64,000 nucleotides of DNA from Bradyrhizobium quebecense (GCF_013373795.3 NZ_CP088022.1:5766001-5830000); one strand, 5' to 3'. Shown: positions 1-10,740, numbered from the stretch's first letter. A program made the numbers and translations. The notes: generated by a model from the letters alone, not told the origin.

Positions 1-1
1 T

Positions 2-2074
2 GAAAATATCGGCCAATCGCGCACCTGGGATGTCCAGAAAATCAGGAAAGACGGCTCGGTACTGTGGGTACGTGAAAACGCTAAAGCCATGCTCTGGGCC
101 GATGACCAGCCCATTGTCCTAATAGCGTGCGAAGATGTCACGGAGCGAAAGCGAACCGAACTTGCCCTGCAGCGGAGCGAAGCCCATTTGGCTCAGGCGC
201 AGGAGTTGAGCCACACAGGCAGCTTCGGCTGGAACGTTGCTACCGGCGAGGTCTTTTGGTCAAAGGAGAACTTTCGAATTTTCCAATTGGACCCGCAGAC
301 GGCTCCTGGGCCGGAACTGGTTGTCGAGCGTACCCATCCAGACGATAAAGCTTCGGTCCAAGAGATCATCGATCGAGCGATGCGAGACCCAAGGGACTTC
401 GAGCACGAATACCGGTTGCTGCTGCCGGACGGCTCGGTGAAGCACATCCACGCGAGGGTGCGAGCAACAAGAACTGCCACCGGTGACATCGAGTTTGTCG
501 GCGCAGCGACGGATATCACGGCAGCAAGGCAAGTAGAACAGCAGCTACGCCGTAGCGAAGCCTATTTGGCCGAGGCCCAGCGTCTCAGTCACACGGGCAG
601 CTGGTCCTGGGACCTCTACAGTCTCGACTTTGTGTATCGCTCCGCTGAGGTCGACCGTCTATTTGGCTTTGAACCGCAAGAGACTGTATCGATCGAGACC
701 ATTCGGTCGCGCGTTCATCCAGATGACCTGCCGCGGCTTCAGGAAGTGCAGCGCCAGGCTATCGAAGGCAAGGAAGAGCGCTTCGAGTATGATTTTCGAA
801 TCCTTCTAGCAGATGGCGGGATAAGACGCATACACTCCGTCGCGCATGTGGTGGTCGGCAGCGATGGCAATGTGCGCGAACTGATCGGAACACACATGGA
901 TGTCACCGAGCAATACGCCGCTAGGGAACGCTTGGAAAACACACTTGCCGCGCTGCGCGAAAGCGAGCAGCGCTTTCGCGATTACGCCGAAACAGCTTCC
1001 GACTGGCTCTGGGAGACGGGACCAGATCATCAGGTCACCCACTTATCCGAGCACACCAGCGCTGCGGGAATATTGGCGACGGGATTGATAGGCCTGCCTC
1101 GCTGGGACATCGCGTGCGACGTCGAGGAAGAACCTGAGAAGTGGCGGCAACATCGGGCGACGCTGGAGGCGCATCTTCCGTTTCGGGATCTGGTCTACCG
1201 CACTGTCAATCGTATGAGATCTCCGATCTACGTCCGGACGAGCGGCAAGCCTTTTTTTGATTTAAACGGCAATTTCCTCGGCTACCGCGGCGTCAGCACC
1301 GACATCACCGCTTTGATTCGCGGAGATCAAACCGAACAAGAGCTCCGAAAGGCGCAGGCGGAGCTTGCGCATGTGACGCGTGTGACGACGCTAGGAGAGC
1401 TGACAACCTCCATCGCCCACGAAATCAACCAGCCACTCGCCGCGATTATCAGCAACGCCGACGCGTGCCTCGGTTGGATGGGCCGCCAGACACCTGACCT
1501 TTCCGCCGCTCGCTGTTCGGTTGAGTGGATAATCGAAGACGCAATCCGGGCAAGCGAGGTGATCCGTCGGATTCGCGCACTTGCGAAGAAAGGCGAGATC
1601 GAGATGGTACCGCTCGATATCAATGATGTCGTTAAGGATGTTATTGCTCTGGTGGCACGTGAGCTGGTTAACCACCGAGTGACGCTAAAGACCAAGTTGA
1701 CGGAAGCGCTGCCCGCAATCCTCGGTGATCGGATTCAGCTGCAACAGGTGATTATCAATCTGGTGATGAATGGGATCGAAGCCATGGACGCAGTTACGGA
1801 CCGGACGCGCGAACTGGTGATTCAGTCGTCGGAGGACGGCACGGGATATGTGCAGGTTACCGTGACGGATTGCGGCGTCGGGATCGCGGAAGATGATACC
1901 GACCGAGTATTAGACCCCTTCTTCACGACAAAGTCGAGTGGCCTTGGCATGGGCCTTTCGATCTGCCGCTCGATTGTGGAAGCTCATGCAGGGCGCCTCT
2001 CAGTCGTTCGCAAGCAGGGGCCGGGAGCGAGCTTTCGGTTTGACCTGCCGTTGCACAAGGAGCTCGTGCCGTGA
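2..2074 (+). CDS. nodV: NodV-like PAS sensor histidine kinase, 5' end cut by window edge
   Basis: Sensor kinase of the NodV/NodW system, which in Bradyrhizobium responds to host isoflavones and activates nod genes through NodW. The frame is open from base 2, with PAS-like sequence ahead of the first ATG at 89, so the 5' end lies outside the window. Counting from that ATG there are repeated PAS/PAC segments (about residues 30-290, each with a HTGS-W motif and a DVTE or DIT linker), a further PAS-like segment to about 420, then a HisKA box with [10 protein letters not shown] near residue 444. The ATPase domain follows: N box [13 protein letters not shown]1 DCGVGI, and [14 protein letters not shown]. 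No membrane segment is visible, so it is probably cytosolic. The stop overlaps the nodW start. The family is sure; the symbol rests on the partner NodW and the symbiotic context. Confidence 0.87.
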   Translation, partial: ENIGQSRTWDVQKIRKDGSVLWVRENAKAMLWADDQPIVLIACEDVTERKRTELALQRSEAHLAQAQELSHTGSFGWNVATGEVFWSKENFRIFQLDPQTAPGPELVVERTHPDDKASVQEIIDRAMRDPRDFEHEYRLLLPDGSVKHIHARVRATRTATGDIEFVGAATDITAARQVEQQLRRSEAYLAEAQRLSHTGSWSWDLYSLDFVYRSAEVDRLFGFEPQETVSIETIRSRVHPDDLPRLQEVQRQAIEGKEERFEYDFRILLADGGIRRIHSVAHVVVGSDGNVRELIGTHMDVTEQYAARERLENTLAALRESEQRFRDYAETASDWLWETGPDHQVTHLSEHTSAAGILATGLIGLPRWDIACDVEEEPEKWRQHRATLEAHLPFRDLVYRTVNRMRSPIYVRTSGKPFFDLNGNFLGYRGVSTDITALIRGDQTEQELRKAQAELAHVTRVTTLGELTTSIAHEINQPLAAIISNADACLGWMGRQTPDLSAARCSVEWIIEDAIRASEVIRRIRALAKKGEIEMVPLDINDVVKDVIALVARELVNHRVTLKTKLTEALPAILGDRIQLQQVIINLVMNGIEAMDAVTDRTRELVIQSSEDGTGYVQVTVTDCGVGIAEDDTDRVLDPFFTTKSSGLGMGLSICRSIVEAHAGRLSVVRKQGPGASFRFDLPLHKELVP

Positions 2075-2748
2075 GCGAACGCCCTTCCCCCCCGCGCGAA
2101 GGCAGCAAAGCTGAAGCGTCGGCAAATGCGACAGTCTTCGTTGTCGAAGATGACGTCTCGATGCGTCGGTCGCTAACGAACCTTTTTCAATCGGTCGGCC
2201 TGGACGTCGTTGCATTCGGATCGGCCCGCGAAATGCCACAGAGCGGGCTTCCCGATGTTGTTAGCTGCCTGGTTCTTGATATCCGGCTGCCAGGTCTGAG
2301 TGGACTTGAGTTCCAGGCTGACCTGGCGCGGTTGAACATTCATATTCCGATCATCTTCATCACCGCCCATGGCGACATTCCCATGAGCGTCAGGGCCATG
2401 AAAGGCGGAGCCGTCGATTTTCTCACCAAACCGTTTCGCGATCAGGAGCTGCTTGACGCCGTGGTCGCCGCGACCGAACGTGATCGCAAAAGACGGAAGG
2501 CTGAGCAGACCGTCGCGGAACTGCAGGCTCTATTTAACACCTTAAGCCCGCGCGAGCAGGCGGTGATGAAGCTGGTCGCTACCGGCCTGATGAACAAGCA
2601 GATAGCCGCCGAGCTGGGGCTCGCCGAGATTACGGTCAAGATCTACCGTGGACACGTAATGAAAAAGATGCGCGCCCGGTCGCTCGCGGATTTGATCAGA
2701 ATGACTGAGACGCTGAGCATCCGCGCAAATCGGCCCGAACAAACCTAA
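2071..2748 (+). CDS. nodW: NodW-like response regulator (FixJ family)
   Basis: FixJ/NarL-type response regulator of 225 residues, taken to be NodW, which is phosphorylated by NodV and activates nod genes. The start is GTG at 2071, overlapping the nodV stop (GTGA), which implies translational coupling. The receiver domain has the acidic pair E26-D27-D28, the phospho-acceptor Asp70 in [11 protein letters not shown], and Lys in FLTKPF. Asp70 is the position described for B. japonicum NodW. A linker rich in K/R/E leads to a C-terminal LuxR-type helix-turn-helix ([22 protein letters not shown], then [16 protein letters not shown]). Length and domain order are those of NodW/FixJ. The gene looks intact. 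nwsB-type paralogues exist in the genus, so the exact symbol is slightly less certain than the function. Confidence 0.87.
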   Translation: MSERPSPPREGSKAEASANATVFVVEDDVSMRRSLTNLFQSVGLDVVAFGSAREMPQSGLPDVVSCLVLDIRLPGLSGLEFQADLARLNIHIPIIFITAHGDIPMSVRAMKGGAVDFLTKPFRDQELLDAVVAATERDRKRRKAEQTVAELQALFNTLSPREQAVMKLVATGLMNKQIAAELGLAEITVKIYRGHVMKKMRARSLADLIRMTETLSIRANRPEQT

Positions 2749-2841
2749 GTATGATTTTACAATTTCAACACTCAAGCCCACTTTTCGCCGAGGGTGGCTA
2801 ATGCTGCGGCAGCCGCCATTCCCGCGTCCGGAGGGCACGTC

Positions 2842-3228
2842 TTGTGCACGCCTTTAATATCTGTCGTTGACGACGACGCGTCGGTCCGCGCGGCGACAGA
2901 GAACCTTCTGAAATCGCGTGGCTACATCGTCCAAACGTTTGCGTCGGCCGAGGACTTCTTGAGGTCACCGCGATTGAACGAAACCTCCTGCGTAATTTCG
3001 GATCTGCAGATGCCGGTTATGAGCGGCTTGGACCTGTTGGCAGAAATGCGGGCGAGGGGTCACGGTGTGCCGTTCATTTTCATTACTGCGTTCCCGAACG
3101 ACCGCGTGAGCACCTCAGCCCTGGACGCGGGAGCGATTGGCTTTCTGGCCAAGCCCTTCGCCGGGCATACGCTGATCGAGTGCCTCGATGCTGCACTGCA
3201 GGAGAATCGCGACGGGGGGCACACCTAA
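2842..3228 (+). CDS. Stand-alone receiver-domain protein (FixJ/CheY-like)
   Basis: Single receiver domain of about 128 residues without an output domain: acidic DDD near the N-terminus (SVVDDDASVR), phospho-acceptor Asp in CVISDLQMPVMSG, a T in FIFITAFP and the Lys of FLAKPF. I chose a TTG start at 2842 because GGAGGG at 2830-2835 sits six bases upstream and the resulting LCTPLISVVDDD start fits the family. A GTG at 2794 would add 16 low-complexity residues with no ribosome site. It lies 93 bases after nodW in the same direction and may act as a phosphate sink or branch partner of NodV/NodW-type phosphorelays; that role is inference. Confidence 0.72.
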   Translation: MCTPLISVVDDDASVRAATENLLKSRGYIVQTFASAEDFLRSPRLNETSCVISDLQMPVMSGLDLLAEMRARGHGVPFIFITAFPNDRVSTSALDAGAIGFLAKPFAGHTLIECLDAALQENRDGGHT

Positions 3229-4295
3229 TCCAGAAGACCGCCAACCTCATGTCCAATCTGCGCACTTCTCACGTTACACGACATCGATCAGCTTCTTGGC
3301 GCCGAGCACGCTGCGCCTGTAATTAGAACTCCCAGAGGCCGGGTCCGCGCGCTCCAGTCTAATTGGTTGGTCCGCTTTTTTAGGCTCGTCACCCGCGAGT
3401 TCGCTCAAGCAGGGTTCAAGACCTGCATGTTGAAATCCTATCTCGAGCTCGTACGATCTACTGGAATGAACTCCCCGAAATCGGCCGGCATCACCAGCGG
3501 TCGATTTCTTACTTTGGCTTATTGATCCTTTGACGTGCTCCGCCCGCTAGCCGCGTTGATCAAGACCAACGTTGCCGCCGCGAGGCTCGCGGTACTCGGC
3601 ACTCCCGGATCCGTTCAATCTCCGTAGGCTGGTGCTCAGGGTGATCCTCCTCCCGGACAGGATTCGACAGGTTCGCGCGCTTGCTTAGCTCGGTCTCGTT
3701 GCAGCAAGCATACTATTTTCAACAACGAAAGAACTCTGCTCAGCCCAGGAGCTCTCCGGAAAGCATTTTCGAACCAATTGCTTGCGTCTTGTTCATCATC
3801 GATGTTGGTCGTCGGGCGAAAAGCTCTGTGGGACGAGCTCCTGTTCACCGCGCCGCCCGTCACAGCTTCTATCCTCCTTGTCTATTGGGAGGCAGCAATC
3901 GCTCCGTAGCTCCTTCACGCCCTATCTCAGGCTGCTCCTTTGCTCCTCATGAACTCTTGGGCCTCATCAGATCGCCCGGAAGACCTTTGCCTCCAGATAC
4001 CCCACATAATCTGCGTGCAAAATGCCCGGCCTCCTTTCGACGGCCGGGCGGATCTTGGCCGCGCCTCGTAAAGTTATTACGACGCCGCCAATTCGATCTA
4101 TCGGCTTGTGCAATGCTGTCACAGAGCGCACCAGGCACTAGCAGCTCGGCGAAGACTACGCCGGCCGGCTCAGTCTGCGTACCATCTTCTCTGCGCAGGA
4201 GCTCTTCTGACTGTGAGCCTTCCCCAAGGCCGCCTAGCGCAGCAAAGACGGCGCGAAGAGCACGACGAGATACGTTCCACGCAACTATACTCTAG
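3229..4295. other. Gene-poor interval after the nodVW cluster
   Basis: About 1 kb without a convincing gene. Open frames here (for example 3681..4295 plus) are serine/arginine/proline-rich with no motif, and the interval looks like degraded sequence between the nodVW operon and the nopP pseudogene. Confidence 0.5.
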
Positions 4296-5098
4296 TCACA
4301 TAAAATCATCCTCGCAATCGTATGTCGCTGAGCCTTCTGCGATCTCGGTATCACCGTTCTCACAGTTGCCAATTTCGGAAAGATATCGCGCGGCAGCGCC
4401 ATTTCGCCGCCATTCACCATCACTGTTCCTTATCCAATTTTCTGACGTCTCTGGGTCGAGGACCATTTGTCGGCGTCAACCTCGACAAACCCCAACTTCT
4501 CCGCACCGGCTCCTGCTTCTGGATTAGCCGGACGCAAATTGAGCAACGGCCTTACCGTCCATTCGAAGTCGATGCTCGAGCAGAATATCGCCAGCGTTCT
4601 CGACAAGCGGATGAACGACCTGAAGATCTACACTCGAGGTAGTCCCCGTTCGCCCAGGAAACAGCTCCCGCCATCGCTTGACGTCGAACTCTGTCATGCT
4701 GTCGCCGCCTTCCATTCTTAGAAGCCCGACACTCTTGTTTCCTAATTGGCAGCTGAAGTATCGCGCATTATCGGAATCTCGAGTTGTTCCATAGTCCTCA
4801 GCAATTTCCGCAGTTCGCCTTGCTCTTGCGGACACGAAATCTGAGTACTCTTGCGGGTTGTCGGCGATGTACTTGATCTCTTCGCCGTGATAGGTCTGAG
4901 CCTATTGATCTCCACCACAGGAGGGTTTTGAACGAGCGAATACGGTCTTGTTGCCGACGATGAGCTGCCACTGGGGCCTGGCGCGGCCAAGCGCATATTG
5001 GCGAACGCATCCGCGAAGCTGTTTGCATCCCCTTGCTCGTCAGCTTCGACAAAGCGTGAGGATTGGAAGTCGGACAAGCCATTGATCCGATTATACAT
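4296..5098 (-). pseudogene. nopP: Frameshifted type III effector gene resembling nopP
   Basis: Reading minus-strand frames in turn gives a recognisable NopP-like protein: start MYNRINGLSDFQSSRFVEAD at 5098; then, after a frame change near 4890, YHGEEIKYIADNPQEYSDF, ARYFSCQLGNKSVGLLRMEG and TSSVDLQVVHPLVENAGDIL; then, after another change near 4530, RPANPEAGAGAEKLGFVEVD and NSDGEWRRNGAAARYLSEI, ending with TGA at 4296. The span equals about 267 codons; NopP proteins are about 275. NopP is a rhizobial effector delivered by the type III system and a determinant of host compatibility in soybean rhizobia. At least two indels break this copy. A tts-like promoter lies about 70 bp upstream, followed at once by an IS256 copy. 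The assignment is from remembered family sequence, not a search. Confidence 0.72.
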
Positions 5099-5168
5099 GG
5101 CGATTGATGCTCCCAGCGGGCATACACTTCCGCATTTGGTTCAGGCTTGTTAGACCCGGCCGAGTTGA

Positions 5169-5196
5169 TAGGCTGACTGCCTTACCAAAACCTGAC
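5169..5196 (-). promoter_or_regulatory. Candidate tts box upstream of nopP remnant
   Basis: On the minus strand this reads GTCAGGTTTTGGTAAGGCAG followed by TCAGCCTA, close to the rhizobial tts-box pattern (GTCAG-TTnTCGAAAGC...CCTA) bound by TtsI. It lies about 70 bp before the nopP start and 14 bp inside the edge of IS256 copy A. The central TCGAAA is only partly matched, so binding strength is uncertain. Confidence 0.5.
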
Positions 5197-5200
5197 GCGA

Positions 5201-5209
5201 GACCGTGAA
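5201..5209. repeat. Left 9-bp target duplication of IS256 copy A
   Basis: GACCGTGAA is present immediately left of the element and again at 6633-6641, as expected for IS256-family transposition. Confidence 0.85.
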
Positions 5210-6632
5210 GAGCTATCGCCAAATTTTGGTGACGGCGCGGCCGGTCAGGCGGCGGCGGTTATGGGCTGACGGTCAGTCGGTTTGGCGATGACCTCGATCC
5301 CGTCGTTGAATGTCACACCGAGAACGAGTTTTGGCAACTGGTTGTGGCCATCGAGACGACGCCGGCTTTTCTGCGCGGCCTCAAGCAGTTTGAAGACCAT
5401 CGCGAGCGCCGTTCTGTTGGACAGGCAGCCCTTCGATCGGATCGTGCGGTGGCGCACGGTAGCGAAGGTGCTTTCAATGGGATTGGTGGTCCGCAGGTGT
5501 TTCCAGTGTTCGGCCGGGAAGTCGTAGAACGCCAGTAGCGTGTCCCGATCCTTGCTCAGGCAGTCGGCCGCCTTCTCGTATTTGGGCGTATAGCTCTCGA
5601 TGAAGGCGTCGAACGCCAGCTCGGCGGCGGCCTTGGTTTCGGCCATCCAGCTCTCCTGCAACGCGCGTTTGGCTTTAGGCTGCTGGCTCTTCGGCAACTT
5701 GGCGATCACGTTGGCGGTCTTGTGTACCCAGCAGCGCTGCTCGCGCGTTTTCGGCCAGACCTCGCCGGCGGCCTTCCAGAACCCGAGCGCGCCGTCGGCG
5801 GTCGGCGATGGTGAGCCGCGGCGGCACGCCGAGCCCGCGCCGCTTCAGGTCGAGCAGCAGATCGCGCCAGTCCTGCGCGCTCTCGCGGGCGCCATCGGTG
5901 AAGCCGACCAGTTCCTTGCGGCCTTCCGGCGTCGCGCCGATCAGCACCAGGATGCACTGCTTTTCGTCTTCGAGGCGTGCTTGGAGATGGATGCCATCGG
6001 CCCAGATGTAGACGTAGCGCTTCGCCGACAGATCGCGCCTCTGCCACGCGGTGTGCTCGTCAAGCCAACCGTCCTTCAGACGGCCGATGGCGGATGCCGA
6101 CAACCCGGCAGCATCCTTGCCGAGCAGCGCCGCCAGAGCCTCGGAGAAGTCGCCGGTGGAGATACCCTTCAGGTAAAGGATCGGCAGCAGCGTCTCGATC
6201 GATTTCGAGCGGCGCATGTAGGGCGGCAGGATCGACGGAGAGAACCGGATGCGGTCGGGATCGGTAGCCTCCGCCTCGCGATCGCGTACACGCGGCTGGC
6301 GGACGCCGACCGGACCGATACCATCCATCACCTCGCGTTCCGGCAGGTGACCGTGGCGCACGAGCGCTGGTGGCCGTCCGCAGTCTTCAAATCGGCATGC
6401 TTGCCGAGAAAGTCCGCGACCTCGGCCTCGACCGCCTGGGCCAACAGAGCACGCGCCCCATTGCGCAAGATTTCGGTGAGTTGATCGTCGACGTTTCCTG
6501 GCTGAATCAACTTGATGATGTTATCTTTGGACACGGCATATCGCTCCTTCGGTGGAGAAGTGGAGGCGTCAAGCACCCCCACGATATGCCGCCTTCCCGA
6601 TTCCCGCCGTCACCAACTTTCAGCGATAGCTC
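5210..6632 (-). mobile_element. IS256-family element, copy A (complete ends, dead transposase)
   Basis: 1423-bp element bounded by imperfect inverted repeats: GAGCTATCGCCAAATTTTGG at the left and, on the other strand, GAGCTATCGCTGAAAGTTGG at the right, both continuing into TGACGGCG. It is flanked by a perfect 9-bp duplication GACCGTGAA, so it inserted here by transposition. Copies B (24272) and C (59490) are near-identical. Its transposase gene is frameshifted. Confidence 0.9.
5245..6582 (-). pseudogene. IS256-family transposase, copy A, frameshifted
   Basis: Mutator/IS256-type DDE transposase. The N-terminal piece runs from 6582 to about 6340 (NIIKLIQPGNVDDQLTEILR, then ALLAQAVEAEVADFLGKHAD), the middle from about 6361 to 5800 (FSPSILPPYMRRSKSIETLL, ADGIHLQARLEDEKQCILVL), and the C-terminal part from 5709 to 5245 (NPIESTFATVRHRT). 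Two lesions are visible by comparison with the other copies: one base is missing near 6362 (GAGCGC where copy C has GACGCGC), and a 7-bp duplication, gtcggcg, lies near 5797. No full-length product can be made. Confidence 0.88.
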
Positions 6633-6641
6633 GACCGTGAA

Positions 6642-7044
6642 TGCCCTCTCATCCTTTCGGCAAACTTTCCTAAAGCGGCACCAATGCACGTCGCATTGGC
6701 GTTGCCGGGATTGGTGAGGCTACGAGCATGGCTCGCAATGTCAGCCCATCAGGAGCGGGTTCGATCGATAGTTCTCCTGATTGAATCAGCCGTCGAACGC
6801 TCTCCTTCTGATGCCGCGCGCCATGCTAGACGTATGCCCAGATTGCGGTCTCGATAGGTCCGGGGGAGCGCACGGCCTGCTAACAGTTACCAGAATTGGC
6901 GACAACCAAGTATCCGCCAACCATGACCAAACATGGATAAGCGCGAGACTACAGCCTTTCCGGATTTTGAATCCACCAGATGGGGCAGCCGCCGCGGCCT
7001 GATGGCTAGACAACGGAGAAGCACCTCGACATTGCCGCGGCCGG
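6642..7044. other. Interval downstream of nodM, no gene seen
   Basis: Contains the right-hand target duplication of IS256 copy A and a perfect 6-1-6 palindrome CTGATTGAATCAG at about 6777-6789. This is downstream of nodM, so the palindrome could be a weak terminator or regulator site, but no T tract follows. Confidence 0.4.
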
Positions 7045-8871
7045 CTATTCGACGGTGACCGATTTTGCTAAATTGCGCGGCTGATCCACATCCGTCCCCA
7101 TAACGACGGCAGTATGATAGGCTAAAAGCTGAACCGGGATGGCATAAACGATGGGCGTAAAGCTTCCACCCATGTCCGGCATCACAATGGTCATGAGCGT
7201 ATCCACCGTCGCTTCCGAAGCGCCCTTCGCATCAGTGATCAAGATGATGTTGCCGCCGCGAGCCGCGACTTCTTGCATGTTCGAGACAGTTTTTCCGAAG
7301 ACCGCGTCGTATGGCGCGATCACCACCACGGGCACCGTCTCATCAATCAATGCAATCGGTCCGTGCTTGAGCTCGCCAGCGGCGTAGCCTTCTGAATGGA
7401 TATACGAGATTTCCTTCAGCTTGAGCGCACCCTCCAGTGCCAGGGGGGCCGATGTGCCGCGGCCGAGATAGAGCACATCGCTCGACTTGGCGACATGACG
7501 CGCGAGTTTCTCGATCTGCGGCTCGATCAACAGCGCCGCAGCAATCAGCCGCGGCACTTCGATAAGCTCGCGGACAAGCTTCGATTCATCGATCTCGTGC
7601 AGTTTACCGCGCTCTTTGCCTGCTGCCAGGGCAAGCGCCGCCATTACCACTAGCTGGCAGATGAACGCCTTGGTGGAGGCGACGCCGATTTCCGGTCCCG
7701 CCAGCGTGGGCAACACGGATTCGCTCTCACGCGCAATCGTCGAGGTCTGGACGTTGACTACAGATATCGTGTGCAGACCCTGGCTCTTGGCGTAACGCAG
7801 CGCAGCCAGTGTGTCGGCAGTCTCCCCCGACTGCGAGATGACGATCGCGAGATCGCCCTTACGCAAAGGCGCCTCCCTGTAACGGAACTCGGATGCCACA
7901 TCGATTTCGACCGGCAGGCGTGCTAACCGCTCGAACCAGTATTTGGCGATGTAACCGGCATAGCTTGCCGTGCCGCAGGCCGTAATCGAGATTCGCTGAA
8001 TCGAATTGAAGTTGAACGGTAGAGTCAGCGGCAGGGCTACGCGCTCGGCGCCGATATCGACATAATGAGCCAATGTCTGCCCGGCCACCATCGGCTGCTC
8101 GTGGATTTCCTTAGCCATGAAGTGGCGGTAATTCGCTTTATCTACCAGGAGTGACGACGCGCCTGACTTTGATGTTTCCCGGTGGACGATAGTGCCGTCC
8201 GCGTCGTGGATCACACAATTCGTGCGGGTAAGCACGGCCCAGTCGCCATCTTCAAGATAGGCAATGGAATCGGTCAAGGGTGCGAGCGCGATCGCGTCCG
8301 ATCCTAGATACGTTTCGCCATTGCCATGCCCAATCGCAAGGGCTGATCCCTTGCGCGCACCGATCAAAAGATCGTCGTGGCCTTTGAACAGGAATACCAG
8401 CGCGAAGGCTCCGTGCAGCCGCAGCACCGACGCCTGCACCGCATGCTGTGGCGAGTAGCCATTCATGAGATAGGATTCAACGAGATGAGCCACCACCTCG
8501 GTGTCGGTCTCTGAACTGAAATGAGCTCCATTCTGTTCCAGTTCGGCTCTCAGCTCGCGGAAATTCTCGATGATCCCATTATGAACGACCGCGACATTTT
8601 CCGTCGCATGCGGATGGGCATTTCTTTCGGTAGGCCTTCCATGAGTCGCCCATCGGGTGTGACCAATACCGATATGACCCGATAGCGGCTGCCGGTGCAG
8701 CCGCTCGGCAAGGTTTCTCAATTTGCCTTCAGCGCGGCGCCGCTCGATACGGAGACCTTCGAGCGTCGCAACGCCTGCGGAGTCGTAGCCACGATACTCC
8801 AACCGCTCGAGCGAAGCGACCAACTGTCCAACGACCGGACCACGCCCCAGGATGCCGACAATTCCACACAT
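7045..8871 (-). CDS. nodM: Glucosamine-fructose-6-phosphate aminotransferase (NodM/GlmS)
   Basis: Makes glucosamine 6-phosphate from fructose 6-phosphate and glutamine, the precursor of UDP-GlcNAc used for the Nod-factor chitin backbone. The ATG at 8871 gives MCGIVGILG, placing the glutaminase nucleophile at Cys2 after methionine removal; the longer frame starting TTG at 8880 would bury that Cys and is rejected. Landmarks are RGYDSAG, HTRWATHGRPTERNAHPH, two SIS sugar-isomerase domains (ITACGTASYAGYIAKYW and SQSGETADTLAALR; then LYLGRGTSAPLALEGALKLK) and the C-terminal DVDQPRNLAKSVTVE. Length is 608 residues, full size. Bradyrhizobium also has a housekeeping glmS; the island position beside noeL/nolK and nodVW makes nodM the better name. 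The gene appears intact. Confidence 0.88.
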   Translation of the reverse strand: MCGIVGILGRGPVVGQLVASLERLEYRGYDSAGVATLEGLRIERRRAEGKLRNLAERLHRQPLSGHIGIGHTRWATHGRPTERNAHPHATENVAVVHNGIIENFRELRAELEQNGAHFSSETDTEVVAHLVESYLMNGYSPQHAVQASVLRLHGAFALVFLFKGHDDLLIGARKGSALAIGHGNGETYLGSDAIALAPLTDSIAYLEDGDWAVLTRTNCVIHDADGTIVHRETSKSGASSLLVDKANYRHFMAKEIHEQPMVAGQTLAHYVDIGAERVALPLTLPFNFNSIQRISITACGTASYAGYIAKYWFERLARLPVEIDVASEFRYREAPLRKGDLAIVISQSGETADTLAALRYAKSQGLHTISVVNVQTSTIARESESVLPTLAGPEIGVASTKAFICQLVVMAALALAAGKERGKLHEIDESKLVRELIEVPRLIAAALLIEPQIEKLARHVAKSSDVLYLGRGTSAPLALEGALKLKEISYIHSEGYAAGELKHGPIALIDETVPVVVIAPYDAVFGKTVSNMQEVAARGGNIILITDAKGASEATVDTLMTIVMPDMGGSFTPIVYAIPVQLLAYHTAVVMGTDVDQPRNLAKSVTVE

Positions 8872-9253
8872 GCTGATCAATGCACCCCAAGTTCGCGAAG
8901 CCGCGGCTTCCGAATGGTCTGCTGTCGACGTAGTTGCGGGGCTGCTCTAGCGTGTATTGCCATTTGTTACTGGAAATGTTTGTCGCGCTCGTTCAGGCGA
9001 ACATGCGATACTCGGACAGATGCATGCTCCGCTTGTCGAGATCAGACTAAGCGATCAATATCGATAGCTCGATTGTACGAAGGTAAACTTTCGATGTCGA
9101 AACGTTCGAAGAACTATACAAGTGTTTGCAAGCTCCCCGTATTTCCTGCACCAGCAGAAGCGATTGTCATCGATACGGTCGATGAGCTTGCTGCGCCCTA
9201 GGCTGAGTGTTCTGTTGGAAGTTGAGTGAGCGGTACGCATTGTGGGCTGCGAT
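8872..9253. other. Interval upstream of nodM
   Basis: The nodM promoter should lie here. There is a partial nod-box-like stretch ACAATCGA on the minus strand near 9065-9080, but the ATC-N9-GAT spacing is wrong, so I do not call a nod box. No gene is seen. Confidence 0.4.
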
Positions 9254-9257
9254 ATCT

Positions 9258-10736
9258 AGTCGTCCGTGAAGAGCGGCTAAGCGATTGAGTTGCATTTGTC
9301 GTTTTGGATTGTTAGGATTGCAGGGCTTTGATGCTTCGGACATCGGAACCTTGCAGTTTCATTTTCGGGATTCCGTCGAATCGCCAGTCATGATTCCGTC
9401 GTTGCATCGGAGGTGGCGATGCGACCGAAGAAGCACAAGACGACGGGATCGGGCGATCTGTTCCGGGCCAGGCTGGACCAGATCATCAATATGAAGCACG
9501 AGCTGGTTCAGCCCGCCGGCAAGGTCGATTGGGACTGGATCGACGGCGAGATCGCGCCGCTCTATAGCGAGAACGGCCGGCCGGGCATCGCGACCCGCTT
9601 CATGATCGGGCTGCTGCTCAAGCACATTTACGGCCTGTCCGATGAGGGGGTGTGGGTTGAGTCCACGACCCGTATTTCCAGTACTTCACCGGCGAAGAGT
9701 TCTTTCAGCACGCGTTCCCGCACGAGCGCTCGGACCTGAGCCACTGGCGCAAGCGGCTCGGCGGCAAGCTGGAGCTGTTGCTGGCCGAGAGCTTGCGGGT
9801 GGCGCACGAGGCCGGCGCGTTACGCAGCCAAGACCTAAAGCGGGTCACGGTCGATACCACCGTGCAGCCGAAGGCGATCACCTTCCCGACCGACGCCAAG
9901 CTGCTGCACGCGGCGATCAAGGGGCTCAACCGCCTGGCGAGGAACGGGGTCAAGCTGCGGCAGTCCTACCTTCGCATTGCCAAGACCGCGGCAATGATGG
10001 CTGGACGCTACGCCCATGCCAAGCAATTCAAGCGGCATCACCGGCAGCTGCGCAGCCGGCTGGGCCGGATCATCCGCGATATCCGCTGCAAGATCGAAGG
10101 TCAGGCTGTGCTCGAGAACGCGTTCGCCCTCTCGCTCAGCCGGGCCACGCAGATTCGCGCGCAGCAGCAGCGCCAGCGCGGCTGGAAGCTCTATTCCTTC
10201 CACGCCCCGGAGGTGGAATGCATCGGCAAGGGCAAAGCAGCCGCGCCTTACGAGTTCGGTCGTCACCAACAACCGCCGGGCTCCCGGTGACCTGTTCGTG
10301 CTGCACGCCAGGGCGCTACCCGATAACCCGTACGACGGTCACACCTTGCGGGACGTCATCGACCGCACCGAGACACTCACCGGCTGCGCGATCGAGCGGG
10401 CCTATGTCGACAAGGGATATCGCGGCCACGACGCACAAAATCCCCGTCGCGTCTTCATCTCTGGCCAGAAGCGCGGCGTCTTCGGTGTCATCAAGCGCGA
10501 GCTGCGCCGCCGCTCCGCCATCGAACCCATCATCGGACACCTGAAAGTCGATGGTCACCTCGGCCGCTGCTACCTACCGTGCCGGCGATGCGGCCAACGT
10601 CATCCTCTCCGCCGTCGGCTATAACTTCCGCCGCATCCTCGCCTGGCTCAGGAAGCTCTTGCGCTTCATCCTGACCGTCCTTTGGCGCGCCTTCGCAACC
10701 CCAGTCGCCCTCAATCCCGCTTGTTAACGGACGACT
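9258..10736 (+). mobile_element. IS5-family element, copy 1
   Basis: 1479-bp element with terminal inverted repeats AGTCGTCCGTGAAGAGCGG at the left and AGTCGTCCGTTAACAAGCGG read inward from the right. A 4-bp duplication ATCT flanks it (9254-9257 and 10737-10740), typical of IS5-family insertion. A near-identical copy lies at 45775..47274. Confidence 0.88.
9419..10625 (+). pseudogene. IS5-family transposase, copy 1, several frameshifts
   Basis: Transposase split across frames: MRPKKHKTTGSGDLFRARLD to GLSDEGV (9419-9655), then YFQYFTGEEFFQHAFPHERS in another frame from about 9670, continuing through VTVDTTVQPKAITFPTDAKL (catalytic Asp region) to about 10255, then RGHDAQNPRRVFISGQKRG and IEPIIGHLKVDGHLGR. 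Relative to copy 2 this copy also lacks about 16 bases near 10259. The break after GLSDEGV and one near 10575 are shared by both copies, so the shared ancestor was already broken. Confidence 0.85.
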
Positions 10737-10740
10737 ATCT

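Noticed and set aside
3681..4295. 204-codon plus-strand frame
   Set aside because: Low-complexity S/R/P-rich sequence with no ribosome site; overlaps the end of the recognisable nopP remnant's neighbourhood.
5600..6484. Plus-strand open frame of 294 codons across IS256 copy A, repeated in copies B and C
   Set aside because: Antisense shadow of the transposase; present only because the transposase codons leave the reverse frame open.
9050..9110. Nod-box-like sequence upstream of nodM
   Set aside because: ACAATCGA and several ATC/GAT words occur, but the ATC-N9-GAT arrangement of NodD sites is absent (N8 instead) and the first half does not match.
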